A stretch of 64,000 nt of DNA from Flectonema sp. DT1601. Lineage: Eukaryota; Euglenozoa; Diplonemea; Diplonemida; Diplonemidae. Made by a program: the position numbers and the translations under genes. The stretch spans positions 588,501-652,500 of the forward strand of contig OZ025847.1 of NCBI GenBank assembly GCA_964019425.1, read 5' to 3'. Below are positions 52,294 through 62,767 of the stretch, in pieces (position 1 is the first letter of the stretch; the number at the start of each line of letters is the position of its first letter). Below the pieces are notes generated by a model, which made no database searches, had not been told where the DNA came from, and saw nothing but the letters and a program-made list of their open reading frames with translations.

Positions 52294-53058
52294 CCACTGG
52301 CACTGAAAAAAAGCAATTATTATTATTGTCAGCAGGTTGTTTCTTATATTTGGGACACCCAACAATGTATTCTTGCTTATCTCATCGGCGGAAAACTAAA
52401 AAAGAAAAAAAAAAAAAATATTGACAAATTTTTTAATTCTTGAAGCACACGAATGAAAGTAGGAAAAACAAAAATAGCTCTTATCCAACTGTTTTATATA
52501 ATCGGTTGTCTATGATGCTAAATGGCCCCTCCTTGGGTAATTTTAACGATGCACTTCTTTTCCCCCATTCCCATTTTTATATTTTTTTTTCTTGTTCCAA
52601 TTTACTAAGGAAAATCTGAAGCACTTACTTTATATAGAACGACTAGGAGCCCTGGGGATGGACAGACAAGCGTTGGGGGGAAAAAAGAGAAGGGAAAAAA
52701 AAAAAAATAATAACAAATTGTTGCTTTTCACGGGGGCAATAGTTCTCTTCAACAGGAAAATAGGAATAATATTCAATATTAAAAAAAACCAAAAAAAATA
52801 ATTAAAAAAAAAAAAATTAATTTTTCACCTCTTTATACTGGTCTTAACAATAATACACGATATCCTTCTGGGTTGCAATCACTGATCGCACCCTTATTGG
52901 GAAATTTGGATAAATATAAATAAAATAATATAATAAGTGAAAGGGGGGTGTATGATACCAGTCCAAAACGTATCAACTTTTTTTATTTCTTTCTAATTTT
53001 TTTTTAAAAAAAAATAAATTGAAAATACCCTCCTGAGTGACAAAAAAAATGATAATGG

Positions 53059-53089
<31 letters not shown>

Positions 53090-53369
53090 ATGGTAAAAAT
53101 ACAAAAGCACACACCAACACAGCACCCATTCCCAATGATAGTATGCGTCTTCCTGCCGACAATTTTCGCATATCGCAATTGCTGTGATTCATTCTGCTTT
53201 TACAATAGCGGAATCCCTACTTTTTTAATGCGAGTGAGCTTTTTTGATGGCAGTAGTTTTTAAGTTTAACACCATTTGTCTTTAATTAGGAAAATACATA
53301 AAAAACGAATTTAAAGGTAGTGAATTTGACGGTATTCAAAATATAATTTTTCAGGACACCTCCTCACAA
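50879..53369 (+). other. Intergenic stretch of about 2.5 kb, homopolymer-rich
   Basis: No protein gene seen on either strand. A (CAA)n tract lies near 51204-51221. A- or T-runs of 20-35 bases lie near 51400-51430, 51648-51674, 51762-51786, 51849-51868, 52147-52166, 52264-52293 and 53059-53087. A tttttcag ends at 53354, 15 nt before the next ATG. Confidence 0.6.
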
Positions 53370-55014
53370 ATGACATGTCACGCTGGAGGTGACAGCACGG
53401 CAGGCGCACGTCGAGTAAAGTCTCACTTGCTCACTGGAACTTTTGGTTGCGCACCAAACCAAATTGAAGATCGTCCCCTACCAAAGGTATTTATTTATTA
53501 TTATTTTTGGTATCTATGAGTATATTTTCTGTTAAAACTCAGACAGAGTTTTTTTGATTATAAATATCACAATTAGATAAACAAGAATGGACTCACCTAC
53601 AAGAAGAACGGAGACGGCTCTCTGTACGGAGTTTTCGCACCAGACAGCGGGGTATGTTAATATTAATATTGTATTGTATCATAGATGGAAGTACCCTACA
53701 ATTTGGAGGGCGTGTAGGGCGCTTGTAGGGCGCTTTTAATATAAATATTATTTTGGAGGGCGCTTTTTTTTACCTTTTTTATTACTATAAGACAGCTAAA
53801 TTGACGTCGACTTACACTGACGAACAAGTATTTTGACGCAGAAGCCAAAAAAAAATTTTGACATGCTTGGCAGTCTTTCGAAAAAGAGAAAAAAGGGTGT
53901 CACGGGGCTCGAACCCGAGACCTCCAGGTCATGGTTCGGAGGTCAACAATGGCAAAAACAATGGGCCACTCCTTGAGAGCTTCCGGAGCCTGCTGCAATC
54001 CCTGAAGCTGAAACTCATTTCAGTGGACGATGCATCCCAGATCTACAAGGAGCTGATTAGCCCGCAGAATGCACCGAGTCGAATATAGAGGGATTCGAGG
54101 AGGGAGAGTGCGTTCTTGCTAACCTGTTAATAGGCCGGTCTTCACGGTACCTTGTGAGAAAAAAAAGAAGTTTACTGGTGGCAAGTAAACTGATATCCCA
54201 GAGACGCATTTGATCGGGCGAACCGGAGAAAAGTCAAATAAGATGCGATTCGACCCTCGCTGAGGGCAGGGGTGTGTCAAAATGAGCTCGGCATTATATT
54301 AAATTTAATTAAAAAAGCGCCCTCCAGCGCCCTATTTTGGCCCTACAAATTTTTGTGGCTGATTTTCACCAGGCGCCCTCCAAATTTGGAGGGCACTTCC
54401 ATCTATGTTGTATACTCAAATGACTCTTTATTATTCTAAACTAATCAAAACAGCGAGTAGGAGGTCTCACTGGCCCCGCCGTCAGTTCAAATGCCGACGA
54501 TTTCTTTCATCTACCTGGCTACTCTGGTCACAGACCAGAAGGATGGGCACCACATGTTGGAAAACGGGACTTCGGAGGACCGAAAGTATCTCGTAAAATG
54601 AATTCAAAGAATGAAAGTCACATTAGTAGTTGGGGAAGACCTCCTCAGACGAGTGGAGTAGGATTCTTAGGCAATCAGAGAATTAAAGAAACTGTCCCAA
54701 GATTCAACAAAAAGGGTCACTTCAAGTCTGATGTAGAAGATGAGATTGAAGAAACTGGTCGTCGGCAAATGCAATTCGTGGGTGACACAGCTTATTCTAG
54801 CCTTCGGCAATCGATGTTGTTATCAAGATCATTACCTAAGAAGAGTATTACACACGCTCCTACTGTTGTACATCGTCAGCTTGCTTCATCACCAGATGGA
54901 TACTCACTCTCTAGAGCATCGGTTAAGGATGTTGCTATATTTCAGGGATCATTTCCAACTTCTCGTCATGTTCCTGGTTTTAGTGGTCATGTTCCAGGAG
55001 GAGTTCGTCGTTAG
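53370..55014 (+). CDS. CIMIP2/FAM166-like protein, candidate axonemal microtubule inner protein, three exons
   Basis: Exons are 53370-53486, 53577-53651 and 54454-55014, 250 aa; both introns are phase 0. Two short motifs, HLPGYSGHRPEGW (about residues 83-95) and HVPGFSGHVPGG near the C terminus, resemble the PGYTGxxP motifs of the FAM166/CIMIP2 family. Those proteins bind inside ciliary doublet microtubules. The rest is basic, Ser/Gly-rich and low in hydrophobics, as in such proteins. The first exon codes MTCHAGGDST and ends in RPLPK. The second intron is 802 bp because it holds a 728-bp inverted-repeat element; the splice sites themselves are outside the element. The assignment rests on the motifs only. 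The next gene is the ciliary CC2D2A. Confidence 0.6.
53680..54407. mobile_element. Non-autonomous inverted-repeat DNA element in an intron
   Basis: The element starts with catagatggaagt and ends with its exact reverse complement acttccatctatg. The inverted repeats reach about 33 bases (53680-53712 and 54374-54407) with two substitutions and one indel. It is flanked by a perfect 6-bp target duplication, ttgtat (53674-53679 and 54408-54413). Subterminal repeats of tagggcgc/gcgcccta type occur at both ends. There is no transposase. Inside lies a tRNA-like segment on the minus strand and a 76-codon frame. Family not assigned; target duplication length does not settle it. It is probably young, as the duplication is intact and the ends match well. 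Confidence 0.8.
53899..53975 (-). other. tRNA-like (pol III box B) segment inside the element
   Basis: On the minus strand the sequence tcgggttcgagccccg is a good T-arm with box B (GGTTCGAGCCC): stem CGGG/CCCG around TTCGAGC. Next to it is a perfect 7-bp hairpin, gacctcc/ggaggtc, at 53919-53944, where an anticodon arm would be, but the loop of 12 is too large for a tRNA. A weak box A-like tggcccattg lies further along. It is better read as a tRNA-derived SINE-like remnant carried by the element than as a working tRNA. Confidence 0.4.
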
Positions 55015-55771
55015 TAATTTGATTAGATTAGTCTGACAGTGAACTCATCAACAGTATGTTGATTCAACAACACATCTCTGATCGTTGTACTGATTACACG
55101 AATTAATAATTCATCAGACTTGATGATGTTACTAAAGTATCTCTTAACAGAATGAACCGCCTTCCCTTCCGGGAAGTCAAACCTCATTCTCGTTGAATGG
55201 ATTGGTGGACTAATTAGAAGAGGAAAACAACAATCATTTTAAGGTACTTCACAACAAGTTCAGTGGGCAGAACCAATATCTCCCACACAGTGAGTATCTC
55301 ACATTCACAGTCGAAGCCTCTGCAACGACTACGTTAAAGTGAATACGGAACAGGAATATTTGCGACTTAATCTTCAATGCGAATAATTACAAGTATTTAT
55401 TTATGTTATCCTTGTCACTACACACAGAGATGTGTGTATTGTGCAATTCTTCATGTGCCTTATGACACTGTTAAAATCCGCATGAAAAAGTTTCTTTGTG
55501 TGTAGCAAAACGGGTTTGTTTGTTTGTTTTTTTTTTTTTTTTCAAAAGGAACCTTTTTAGGAGACTTAACACTTTTTATACCTTAGTAGTTCGATGGATA
55601 TATTTTAGGATAGGTAGGGTTCTAAACACATTATTCGGGTTGTTTCGTTTATTATCCCCCTTTGAGATAATTAGCAATCCGTCATGCGTGTTATGAACTT
55701 TGTGCTATATTTAAATAGAGATATTGATAACAACTTTATTAATATTTTCATTTTTTAAGGTGGAAAAACAG
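55015..55771 (+). other. Intergenic spacer before CC2D2A
   Basis: Non-coding, with a T-run near 55529-55542 and no other recognisable feature. A tttttaag ends at 55759 and an aaacag ends at 55771, directly before the CC2D2A ATG. The open frame upstream of that ATG begins with a TTG and is leader sequence. Confidence 0.55.
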
Positions 55772-58700
55772 ATGGTTCGGTGGGGAAGGGGTGGTGTCAC
55801 CTCTCAAGCAACTGGTGAAGGAGAATTAACAGTTGCGACACCAGGTCCGGGTAATGTTCCAGCACCGCTTGCTGATACAGAAAGTCCTACAAGAAAACCT
55901 AGTACTAGAAGTCGATGGGGTAGAAGAAGTGTTCATATTAGTGATGAAATCCCCCAGGCAAACTCTCCAAAAAGAGAACGACCAGACGTGTCATTTGACG
56001 ATAGATTCGAATTCGGAGACGCAGATGAATATGATGAAGTGTTCACAGATGACAGTTATTCAACAACTCAACTACGAGTTACTGACGATGACGTCCTGTG
56101 TTCTAATTGTAATCATCGACAGTCAGTTAGTCCTATCGACTTAGAGCTTCGCATTCCTTGTGATGTTTGCGGTAAAACCAGAAGTGCTAAAGCATGGCTT
56201 TGGGAAACTTATCCTCGAATTGAATTAACAGAACCAGTTGTGTATGATACACCTTATTATTTAAGAAGACTTCAAGATTTAATTCATTTTCCTAATGTGA
56301 GAGTTGACGACTCCGTTACTCACTCAAGTATCCCATACCCACCTGGTCCTACTAATCAAGGAAGGTTACCATTTGAGGGAGTAAACTGCCCTCATGGTAA
56401 TGGCCAACTACTAGAAACAAGTTTTCTGGGTAGTAGAAAGATTGTCCACACATTACTACATGAGAATCAAGATGGTCTCACGTGGAGTTTTGGAGTTTCA
56501 AAAGCAACAGCAGCAGCAATGACCGCATTGATGTTGGAAGATTTAAGTAATCAATTAAAATACCCAGTGTACTCATTAGGAAGTGGTTTATTTGATGATT
56601 TTATGTGTGATGGAATCTCTTCTGCTAATCAACTTGCTAAACTAACAAGAAAACAAATGCCATGCAAACGGAACAACGGAAAACGACGCGTTTCCATGAG
56701 CCCCAGACGCAACACACTCTCACCAACTCCAATGCAAAGTGCTGGTGAGGCGGCAGCTGAAAATGAAGAAGCTAATGAAGAAAATCCGTCAACAGCAATT
56801 CAAATAAAAAGTGAGAGTGCCACTCTTCAAGATTCTATAAAACTAGAATATGATGAGGCGTGTGTGTTTTTTAGAGAACGAGCAGAAAATTTACTAAAAA
56901 TAGGCTGCTGCATTCCAATTGACTTCTTACTGAAAGGATCTGACGGACTAATAGAAAAACAACAACCGATAATGTTAAAAAGTATGTCAAGACCACTAGA
57001 GCAGCGGATCCTGTGGGGAATGTTAGAAAAGACGATGGACCCAGCAAAGTACATTGATACTCATTCTGGTCTTGTTAGGTCGACTGTAGATCCACTTTCA
57101 GAATTTTCTGTTGGTCCATTCGATGAACATGTTGTTATGAGTATCAGCAGAGACAATCTTCTAGATCACTGGACTGCTGGCATCGTAGCGACTGTTTGCA
57201 CTACTGAAGGTCCCAACAGAAGAGGTGCCATCGACACGTTTCAACTTGATATTCATATTAACGAATTAGCTTTTGTTAATCATCCAATGCTGTTACCAAA
57301 TCAGATTCACGTCATGAATCTAATTCAGTTAAATAAAGATTATCGAGAATTAGAAAGAAGAGGTGTTGCCGGTATTGAAAGAGGACTTCCTCATCCACTC
57401 ATACCTCCAGACTCTGAACGTGACAGAGATACGAGTAGTGCTGATGGAGGTCAGAGTTTGGGAGGTGGTATCTCAAGAATCTCAGCTGAGAGAAAGGTTG
57501 AAGATTTAATCCATCATTTAATAACCTCCGCAATGAGTGGTGTGTACGGACCATCAGTTCAAGAGATTGCAGTAGATGTTCAAAATAGATGGATGCAGAG
57601 AGTAGTTGAAGATGGTGTTCTTGGAAGGAATACTGCACTGGCGTTACAGAAATACCTTCAAACACATTGTCCAGCAATCCCAGATCCAGTTATGAATGAC
57701 TACCTTAGTGATTTACAACAAGAGATTGATGAAGGAGGAATACACGCTGATGAGTACATGAAAGATGATGTGTTCGCTACAGTTCCACCAGCTGCTTTAC
57801 TACTTCTACGACGATGGGTAGCCTGGAGGGGTTTTGATATTTTCAATGAAATTGAGAGGCAGCAGGCGGAGTTTGTGGCCGCACATCAACAACAGTCGGA
57901 TTCTGATGCCACACCTCCGGAATTCCCGATGAGTCGAAATATAAAAAATAATTGGGATCTGAAAGACTGGTTTATTAAAACTACTAAAGAATACCTGCCA
58001 GAAGATCTCCTCAACCCTGTCGACTTGTTAACAAGAAGAGCTCTACAAGTTGTACTAAACAGTGAGTTAGATATTGACATAGCAACTGATAGTTTTATTG
58101 AAAATGAGACTATCGAAGCCTTGCAAACTTTCTTAATGAATAATGCGGAATCAGTACACACAAAGTTTGAACTTGGATATCACATAGACCTGTTAGAAAG
58201 ATCAATGAAAGACATCAGCGCTGAAGGGAATGTTATAAAACAATTATCAGAATATCGTAAAATTAGAGAAACAGCAGCAGCTCATGAAATTGATATCATC
58301 AGACTGATGCTCGACGAGTGGCGTTCTTTAAAGTCACTAGGTAGTGACGCTATACCTGAAGGGTTTTATTTTGGACTTGTTCCTCGATATCCTCCACCAG
58401 ATTTGAGTCCTCATCACCAATTACACCACCAAGACATTCAGGGATTGGGATCTTCAAATTTAAAAACTAAATCACCCAAACTAATGACATCACCAGACCA
58501 CACTGATGGTGATGTTCAGTACAGGGCTAAGATATTTGTTCGATTCAGGGGAGGAGATGGTCGGGGTCGGTTTGCTGCAGAAACTGATTGGAAGTTCATA
58601 TCTCGTGATTTTCATGTTCGATTCGGAGCTTTAGTTAGACTTCATTTATCTAAAGAACCAGAAGCGATCCTCGTTCAGATAATTCAGAGATCTCGCATTC

Positions 58701-61573
58701 GTAGTACCGCATGTGGTCACGCTACAATATTACCTCCGTTTGGAATGTCACCATTCCAACCTGGGTCTGCGCAACTTAACAGAGAACCAGTTTGGTATCA
58801 ATTTAAACAAAAACAATCAAATGACTCGGACACGGTAGTGTCAGGTGCTGTAAGTGTTGAGGCGTTTTGGTCTCAACAAACACCAGTATTGCCATCAAAG
58901 GCTCCAAAACAAACTGACACAAAAGGAGCTATAAATATGGACTTGGAGGAAGTCACAAAACATGTCATCTCCGGAAGAATAGATCCAAACGATCCGATTC
59001 ACCAAAATCTAATGAAGAAGTTAGCAGAGAGATACGGAGCGTCACTCACGTCAGTTAAAAAGAAATATGTTCCGCAACAACAAGATGGTAATTTCGTTTC
59101 GGTGTTACTACCACCACCTGAAGAGAAGACTTCCAGGACTGCTATTAGTAGAAATACTCTTATAAAAAGACGATGGGAACTAATAACAAATCCGTCAAAC
59201 TCACCAACCATCACTGACAGACAAGATAGTAAATTAGTTGGTATCGATTCTGAACCTGTTCCTCAAAGAATCAATATATCTAATCAAAAAGAATGGCTCA
59301 GAGATACCCGCAGTGATGATCAACCAGACGACTCTCCTTTCAGTGCTGATAAAGACAAGAATGTTTGGTTAGCTAAAATTAGAAAAGCTCGGGCAGCAAT
59401 GAAACGAGGTCCTCAACGTGATTTAGATATTCTTAAAATGGTTGTGACTCAACCAAATGAGTGTACTTGTTTTAATGTTCTGACAGCTATTAAAGAGTTT
59501 CTTCAACCAATTACAAAACTACGTCCATACAGACCACTTCAACCAACAGAAACAATAGTCGCAGATACCGACAGAGCAACAGTTCTGGTTTACATAAAGA
59601 GTGGTTCAAACATCCCAGTTAGATGTAGAGAACATGTTCTCGAAGGTAGTAAAACAATTAAATTAGCTGAGTCGAGAGGATCTGGATTCGGTGCTGTAGC
59701 TCTCGGATTAGAAGGATCAAGAGCTGATGGAAGTATAAGTCCAAGAAGAGAAGACAAGGATGATAAATCATCAGAAGCAGACATTGACGTATTCGTCGAG
59801 GTTGGATTCGGTCCTTGCCAACCTCGAAGATGCCGTTCAACGTCAGGCCCAGATCCACTTTTTGGAGAAACACTTAAAATACCAATCCCAGTAGAAGACA
59901 GTAGTCCTGATACTCTCTCTCTGATCGATGATTCATTAAAAATACGAGTCTTCGATGTAATAAAACAACACAGACCTAAATCTGACTTACTCAGAGATGC
60001 GGATGGTGAAACTGTAAACTACCACGAGATTAAAAGATACGTTGGATGTTGTGAACTTCCATTTCATACTTTAATAAATAGTGAAAGGGCGACATGGGAA
60101 GGAGTCTTGGAACTATCTATTCCACCAGTCTCCTTGTCGTATGCTCATCAGTCAGATTTACCAACAGAGAAAGAAGCTTCTGCTGATCACAAGCGAGATG
60201 ATCATGCGAGATACTCAACTCTGTCGTTATACGTCACATTGTCTCCTCCAATTCATTCAAAGATTAAACAAATGATTTTTGATCCGAATTTAACTGATGA
60301 ACCGTCTGGTGTATTTTGGTATGCTCAACGTTGGGTGTCTCAGTGTAAGCAAAGCGTCAACACATTACTGTCAGGAAGTTCTGAAATAACAGATCGAGTT
60401 AATAATATTTATTCTCTTCTTCAAAATACTGAAAAGAAAAGTGTTCTGTGCACGAGATTCATCTCCGAAGGTGGTCTCCAACCTCCACAAGAAGTTTTTA
60501 ACTTCTTCGATAATGAACTTGCTGAGCAGCCAGAGTTTGCAATTGCTCGTTTAGTTTCAATGGTTCCATACATTGAAGATTTGAGTCCGGCAGATTCAAA
60601 ATGTCAAAACACATGTCATGAGCTCTTAACAATAGGAGGAGGTGATTACAGTGATCATGCGGTACTACTTTGTAATTACTTCACTTGGTTATCAGGACCT
60701 GTTATGCAGAATCCGATATTTTCAAGAGTGATGGTGGTGTCTGGAAGAACTGATAAAAACATGAAATGCGCTTTCGTATTCACTCAGAGCGCAGCAAATC
60801 AAGACCAAATCAATCTCTGGGACCCTGTCACTGGAGTACGTTATTCAGTCACCAGTAAGCAATGTCCTCTTAGATCTGTTGCTATGGTTTACAACAGTCA
60901 GGAACTGTACTGCAATATTCAAGTTACTGCACTACCACGTCGTATGGTTTGGGATTTTTATTCTGGTGGTTGGAGGTCTTTTTACTCTCCGTCAAACAGA
61001 GCTCCGGTTGAATCAGTTCAAGTCCCTCTCGAGCCATTTTATAATATTGTTGGAGAGGAAAAAGAACAAAAGCTAAGACACCTAATCACAGAGACTGTGA
61101 AGGATACGATCAGAGCATTGAGAGCACCAGTTAGGACAATGTTGACGTCTTTTAGAAACTTATTAGACATTCATGGAAGGAAGATATTGGATCACGTTAT
61201 ACTTCCTTCGTTAGAGAAGTGGAATGCTCAAGGGTATTCTTTAGGAAGAGGATTATCTGATGATGGGAGTGGATCATGGCTTACTGAGAAACATGAAGAG
61301 TTATTAAACTTTCATAAAGCTGCTCTTCGTGAAGTTCTATCTTCGTATGAAGTTCACGGATTTCCAATTAATTTTCCGTGGACTGACGTCGCTGATATCC
61401 GTCGGAGAGTAACACAGACAGCCATTCACGCTACCGATCCTCTCGACAAAACAACAGAATTCTCAGTTGGAGTTTATGTAAAAGGCTACTCATCAACTAA
61501 CCGAAATGATTTTATATCTGTTTGGATATATCTCGCTGTCTTAAAAAGAAATCCTGAACGATGGCCGGCATGA
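55772..61573 (+). CDS. CC2D2A: CC2D2A, ciliary transition-zone protein
   Basis: Single exon of 5.8 kb, about 1933 aa. CC2D2A is a core part of the MKS module at the ciliary transition zone. The N terminus is disordered (Arg/Gly/Ser/Pro) and carries a C-x2-C ... C-x2-C pair (CSNC, CDVC) near residues 110-135 that may bind zinc. Helical regions follow. HVMNLIQLNKDYRELERRGV is a family string. A C2 domain appears near residue 1340 (FVEVGFGPCQPRRCRST, DPLFGETLKIPI). The C-terminal transglutaminase-like domain is near residues 1610-1760 (ELLTIGGGDYSDHAVLLCNY). The extreme C terminus, FPINFPWTDVADIRRRV and VWIYLAVLKRNPER, matches the family ending. The start is the ATG directly after aaacag at 55771. 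A single exon of this length is unusual when neighbours have introns. Confidence 0.92.
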   Translation: MVRWGRGGVTSQATGEGELTVATPGPGNVPAPLADTESPTRKPSTRSRWGRRSVHISDEIPQANSPKRERPDVSFDDRFEFGDADEYDEVFTDDSYSTTQLRVTDDDVLCSNCNHRQSVSPIDLELRIPCDVCGKTRSAKAWLWETYPRIELTEPVVYDTPYYLRRLQDLIHFPNVRVDDSVTHSSIPYPPGPTNQGRLPFEGVNCPHGNGQLLETSFLGSRKIVHTLLHENQDGLTWSFGVSKATAAAMTALMLEDLSNQLKYPVYSLGSGLFDDFMCDGISSANQLAKLTRKQMPCKRNNGKRRVSMSPRRNTLSPTPMQSAGEAAAENEEANEENPSTAIQIKSESATLQDSIKLEYDEACVFFRERAENLLKIGCCIPIDFLLKGSDGLIEKQQPIMLKSMSRPLEQRILWGMLEKTMDPAKYIDTHSGLVRSTVDPLSEFSVGPFDEHVVMSISRDNLLDHWTAGIVATVCTTEGPNRRGAIDTFQLDIHINELAFVNHPMLLPNQIHVMNLIQLNKDYRELERRGVAGIERGLPHPLIPPDSERDRDTSSADGGQSLGGGISRISAERKVEDLIHHLITSAMSGVYGPSVQEIAVDVQNRWMQRVVEDGVLGRNTALALQKYLQTHCPAIPDPVMNDYLSDLQQEIDEGGIHADEYMKDDVFATVPPAALLLLRRWVAWRGFDIFNEIERQQAEFVAAHQQQSDSDATPPEFPMSRNIKNNWDLKDWFIKTTKEYLPEDLLNPVDLLTRRALQVVLNSELDIDIATDSFIENETIEALQTFLMNNAESVHTKFELGYHIDLLERSMKDISAEGNVIKQLSEYRKIRETAAAHEIDIIRLMLDEWRSLKSLGSDAIPEGFYFGLVPRYPPPDLSPHHQLHHQDIQGLGSSNLKTKSPKLMTSPDHTDGDVQYRAKIFVRFRGGDGRGRFAAETDWKFISRDFHVRFGALVRLHLSKEPEAILVQIIQRSRIRSTACGHATILPPFGMSPFQPGSAQLNREPVWYQFKQKQSNDSDTVVSGAVSVEAFWSQQTPVLPSKAPKQTDTKGAINMDLEEVTKHVISGRIDPNDPIHQNLMKKLAERYGASLTSVKKKYVPQQQDGNFVSVLLPPPEEKTSRTAISRNTLIKRRWELITNPSNSPTITDRQDSKLVGIDSEPVPQRINISNQKEWLRDTRSDDQPDDSPFSADKDKNVWLAKIRKARAAMKRGPQRDLDILKMVVTQPNECTCFNVLTAIKEFLQPITKLRPYRPLQPTETIVADTDRATVLVYIKSGSNIPVRCREHVLEGSKTIKLAESRGSGFGAVALGLEGSRADGSISPRREDKDDKSSEADIDVFVEVGFGPCQPRRCRSTSGPDPLFGETLKIPIPVEDSSPDTLSLIDDSLKIRVFDVIKQHRPKSDLLRDADGETVNYHEIKRYVGCCELPFHTLINSERATWEGVLELSIPPVSLSYAHQSDLPTEKEASADHKRDDHARYSTLSLYVTLSPPIHSKIKQMIFDPNLTDEPSGVFWYAQRWVSQCKQSVNTLLSGSSEITDRVNNIYSLLQNTEKKSVLCTRFISEGGLQPPQEVFNFFDNELAEQPEFAIARLVSMVPYIEDLSPADSKCQNTCHELLTIGGGDYSDHAVLLCNYFTWLSGPVMQNPIFSRVMVVSGRTDKNMKCAFVFTQSAANQDQINLWDPVTGVRYSVTSKQCPLRSVAMVYNSQELYCNIQVTALPRRMVWDFYSGGWRSFYSPSNRAPVESVQVPLEPFYNIVGEEKEQKLRHLITETVKDTIRALRAPVRTMLTSFRNLLDIHGRKILDHVILPSLEKWNAQGYSLGRGLSDDGSGSWLTEKHEELLNFHKAALREVLSSYEVHGFPINFPWTDVADIRRRVTQTAIHATDPLDKTTEFSVGVYVKGYSSTNRNDFISVWIYLAVLKRNPERWPA

Positions 61574-62126
61574 TCATTCTGTCTTCCCTATTCTTTTTTT
61601 TTTTTTTTTTTTTTTGTTTCTTATATTTGAATTGAGTATGGATATACACAAATAAACAAAACAAGAATATGAATCGAATCCTCAGTAGATTTTTTATAAC
61701 AAACATTCCCGTTTGGGTTTCAACCTTCAACTACTATCGTCAATAAGTAAAATAGATTTCTTCGACCCTAAAGCCTGCCTGCATCATAGTTTTTAAGCTA
61801 TTATTACGTTGCATTCTTTTAGGTCTTTTTTTTTTTTTTTTTTTTTTTTTTCGTGTGTTAGTTGTAAGGTGTTGAAATTCAATAAAAAAAACAGGAAAAA
61901 TAGATTTTTTTTATACTTTTTTTTATTATGTTTCTTTCCCACAAAAAAACTGGCCGTAAAAAGTTACTAGAAATTTGATAACAGTTCCTTTATGATTTAT
62001 GATTTGTGTTTTTTTTTTCTTTTTTTTTTTTTTCTTGTTTTTCTTTTAAATTTTTTGATATTTATAGTTTTTTATAAACAGGAAGATTCAGGGGAAGATT
62101 TCCAAAAAAAAAAAAAAATAAAAATA
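61574..62126 (+). other. Intergenic spacer with long T-tracts
   Basis: Non-coding. T-runs lie near 61593-61615, 61826-61850 and 62018-62032. An ataaacag ends at 62081, 45 nt before the next ATG, and a 15-base A-run lies in that leader. Confidence 0.55.
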
Positions 62127-62552
62127 ATGACATCAGACCTGACTTCAGTAGTAACATTACTGATATTAGTTACGAGTCAGCAATGCCTTGCAAATAACTG
62201 TTCTGAATACTCGTTGGAAGAATCTTTGTGTTTAAATGATACAAAATGTTGGTACGATTATAAAACAGCTCAGTGTCTATCTGATGTACCAATGACACCA
62301 GCACCTGATGAAGGAGGGCTGGGGACTGGTATTAAAGTTTGATTTTGTTATTATTTCCTCATCAGTGTTATTCAAAAATGAACAATCCAAAAACACATTT
62401 CAAAACAGATAATAATTCTTCTAATTACATACCTGACCTGCGTCGGTGGTATTATCGGAGGTGTTAAATTATATCGAAAGAAGTACGGAGGAGGCGATGA
62501 CTCGATTCTCGGAAAGATGAAAGATAAGAAGAGATCGCTCCTCAACAATTAA
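62127..62552 (+). CDS. Small single-pass membrane protein, two exons
   Basis: Exons are 62127-62336 and 62409-62552, 117 aa; not recognised. A signal peptide (about residues 1-22, core VVTLLILVTSQQCLA) is followed by a small Cys-rich domain with C-x8-C-x5-C-x9-C spacing (CSEYSLEESLCLNDTKC). This resembles a PSI-like or plexin-type mini-domain. An acidic Pro-rich linker follows. Exon 2 supplies the membrane helix (IIILLITYLTCVGGIIGGV) and a basic tail rich in Lys and Arg. The intron 62337-62408 has a gtttga donor and an aaacag acceptor, phase 0. If it is retained, the protein stops two codons later without a membrane segment. Confidence 0.75.
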
Positions 62553-62767
62553 TTTTGTTTGTATTTTATATTATCACAAAAATAGGAAGCCTTGTTTACT
62601 CAAAATATTCTTCATAATAATTTGTGTTCTTTTGTTTTGATTAGTTTTGACAGCTCGTTCGTTTCTTTAGAACCCTCGCGGGCGGAATCTCAATCGCACG
62701 CACTGTGTGTATAATATAATACTTTAATACACATGGTGAGTGGTGAGGACTCGTAGGGAGTTGTTAG

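Noticed and set aside
53858-54088. The 76-codon frame as a host gene
   Set aside because: It lies wholly inside the inverted-repeat element in an intron, and its first half is a read-through of a tRNA-like segment.
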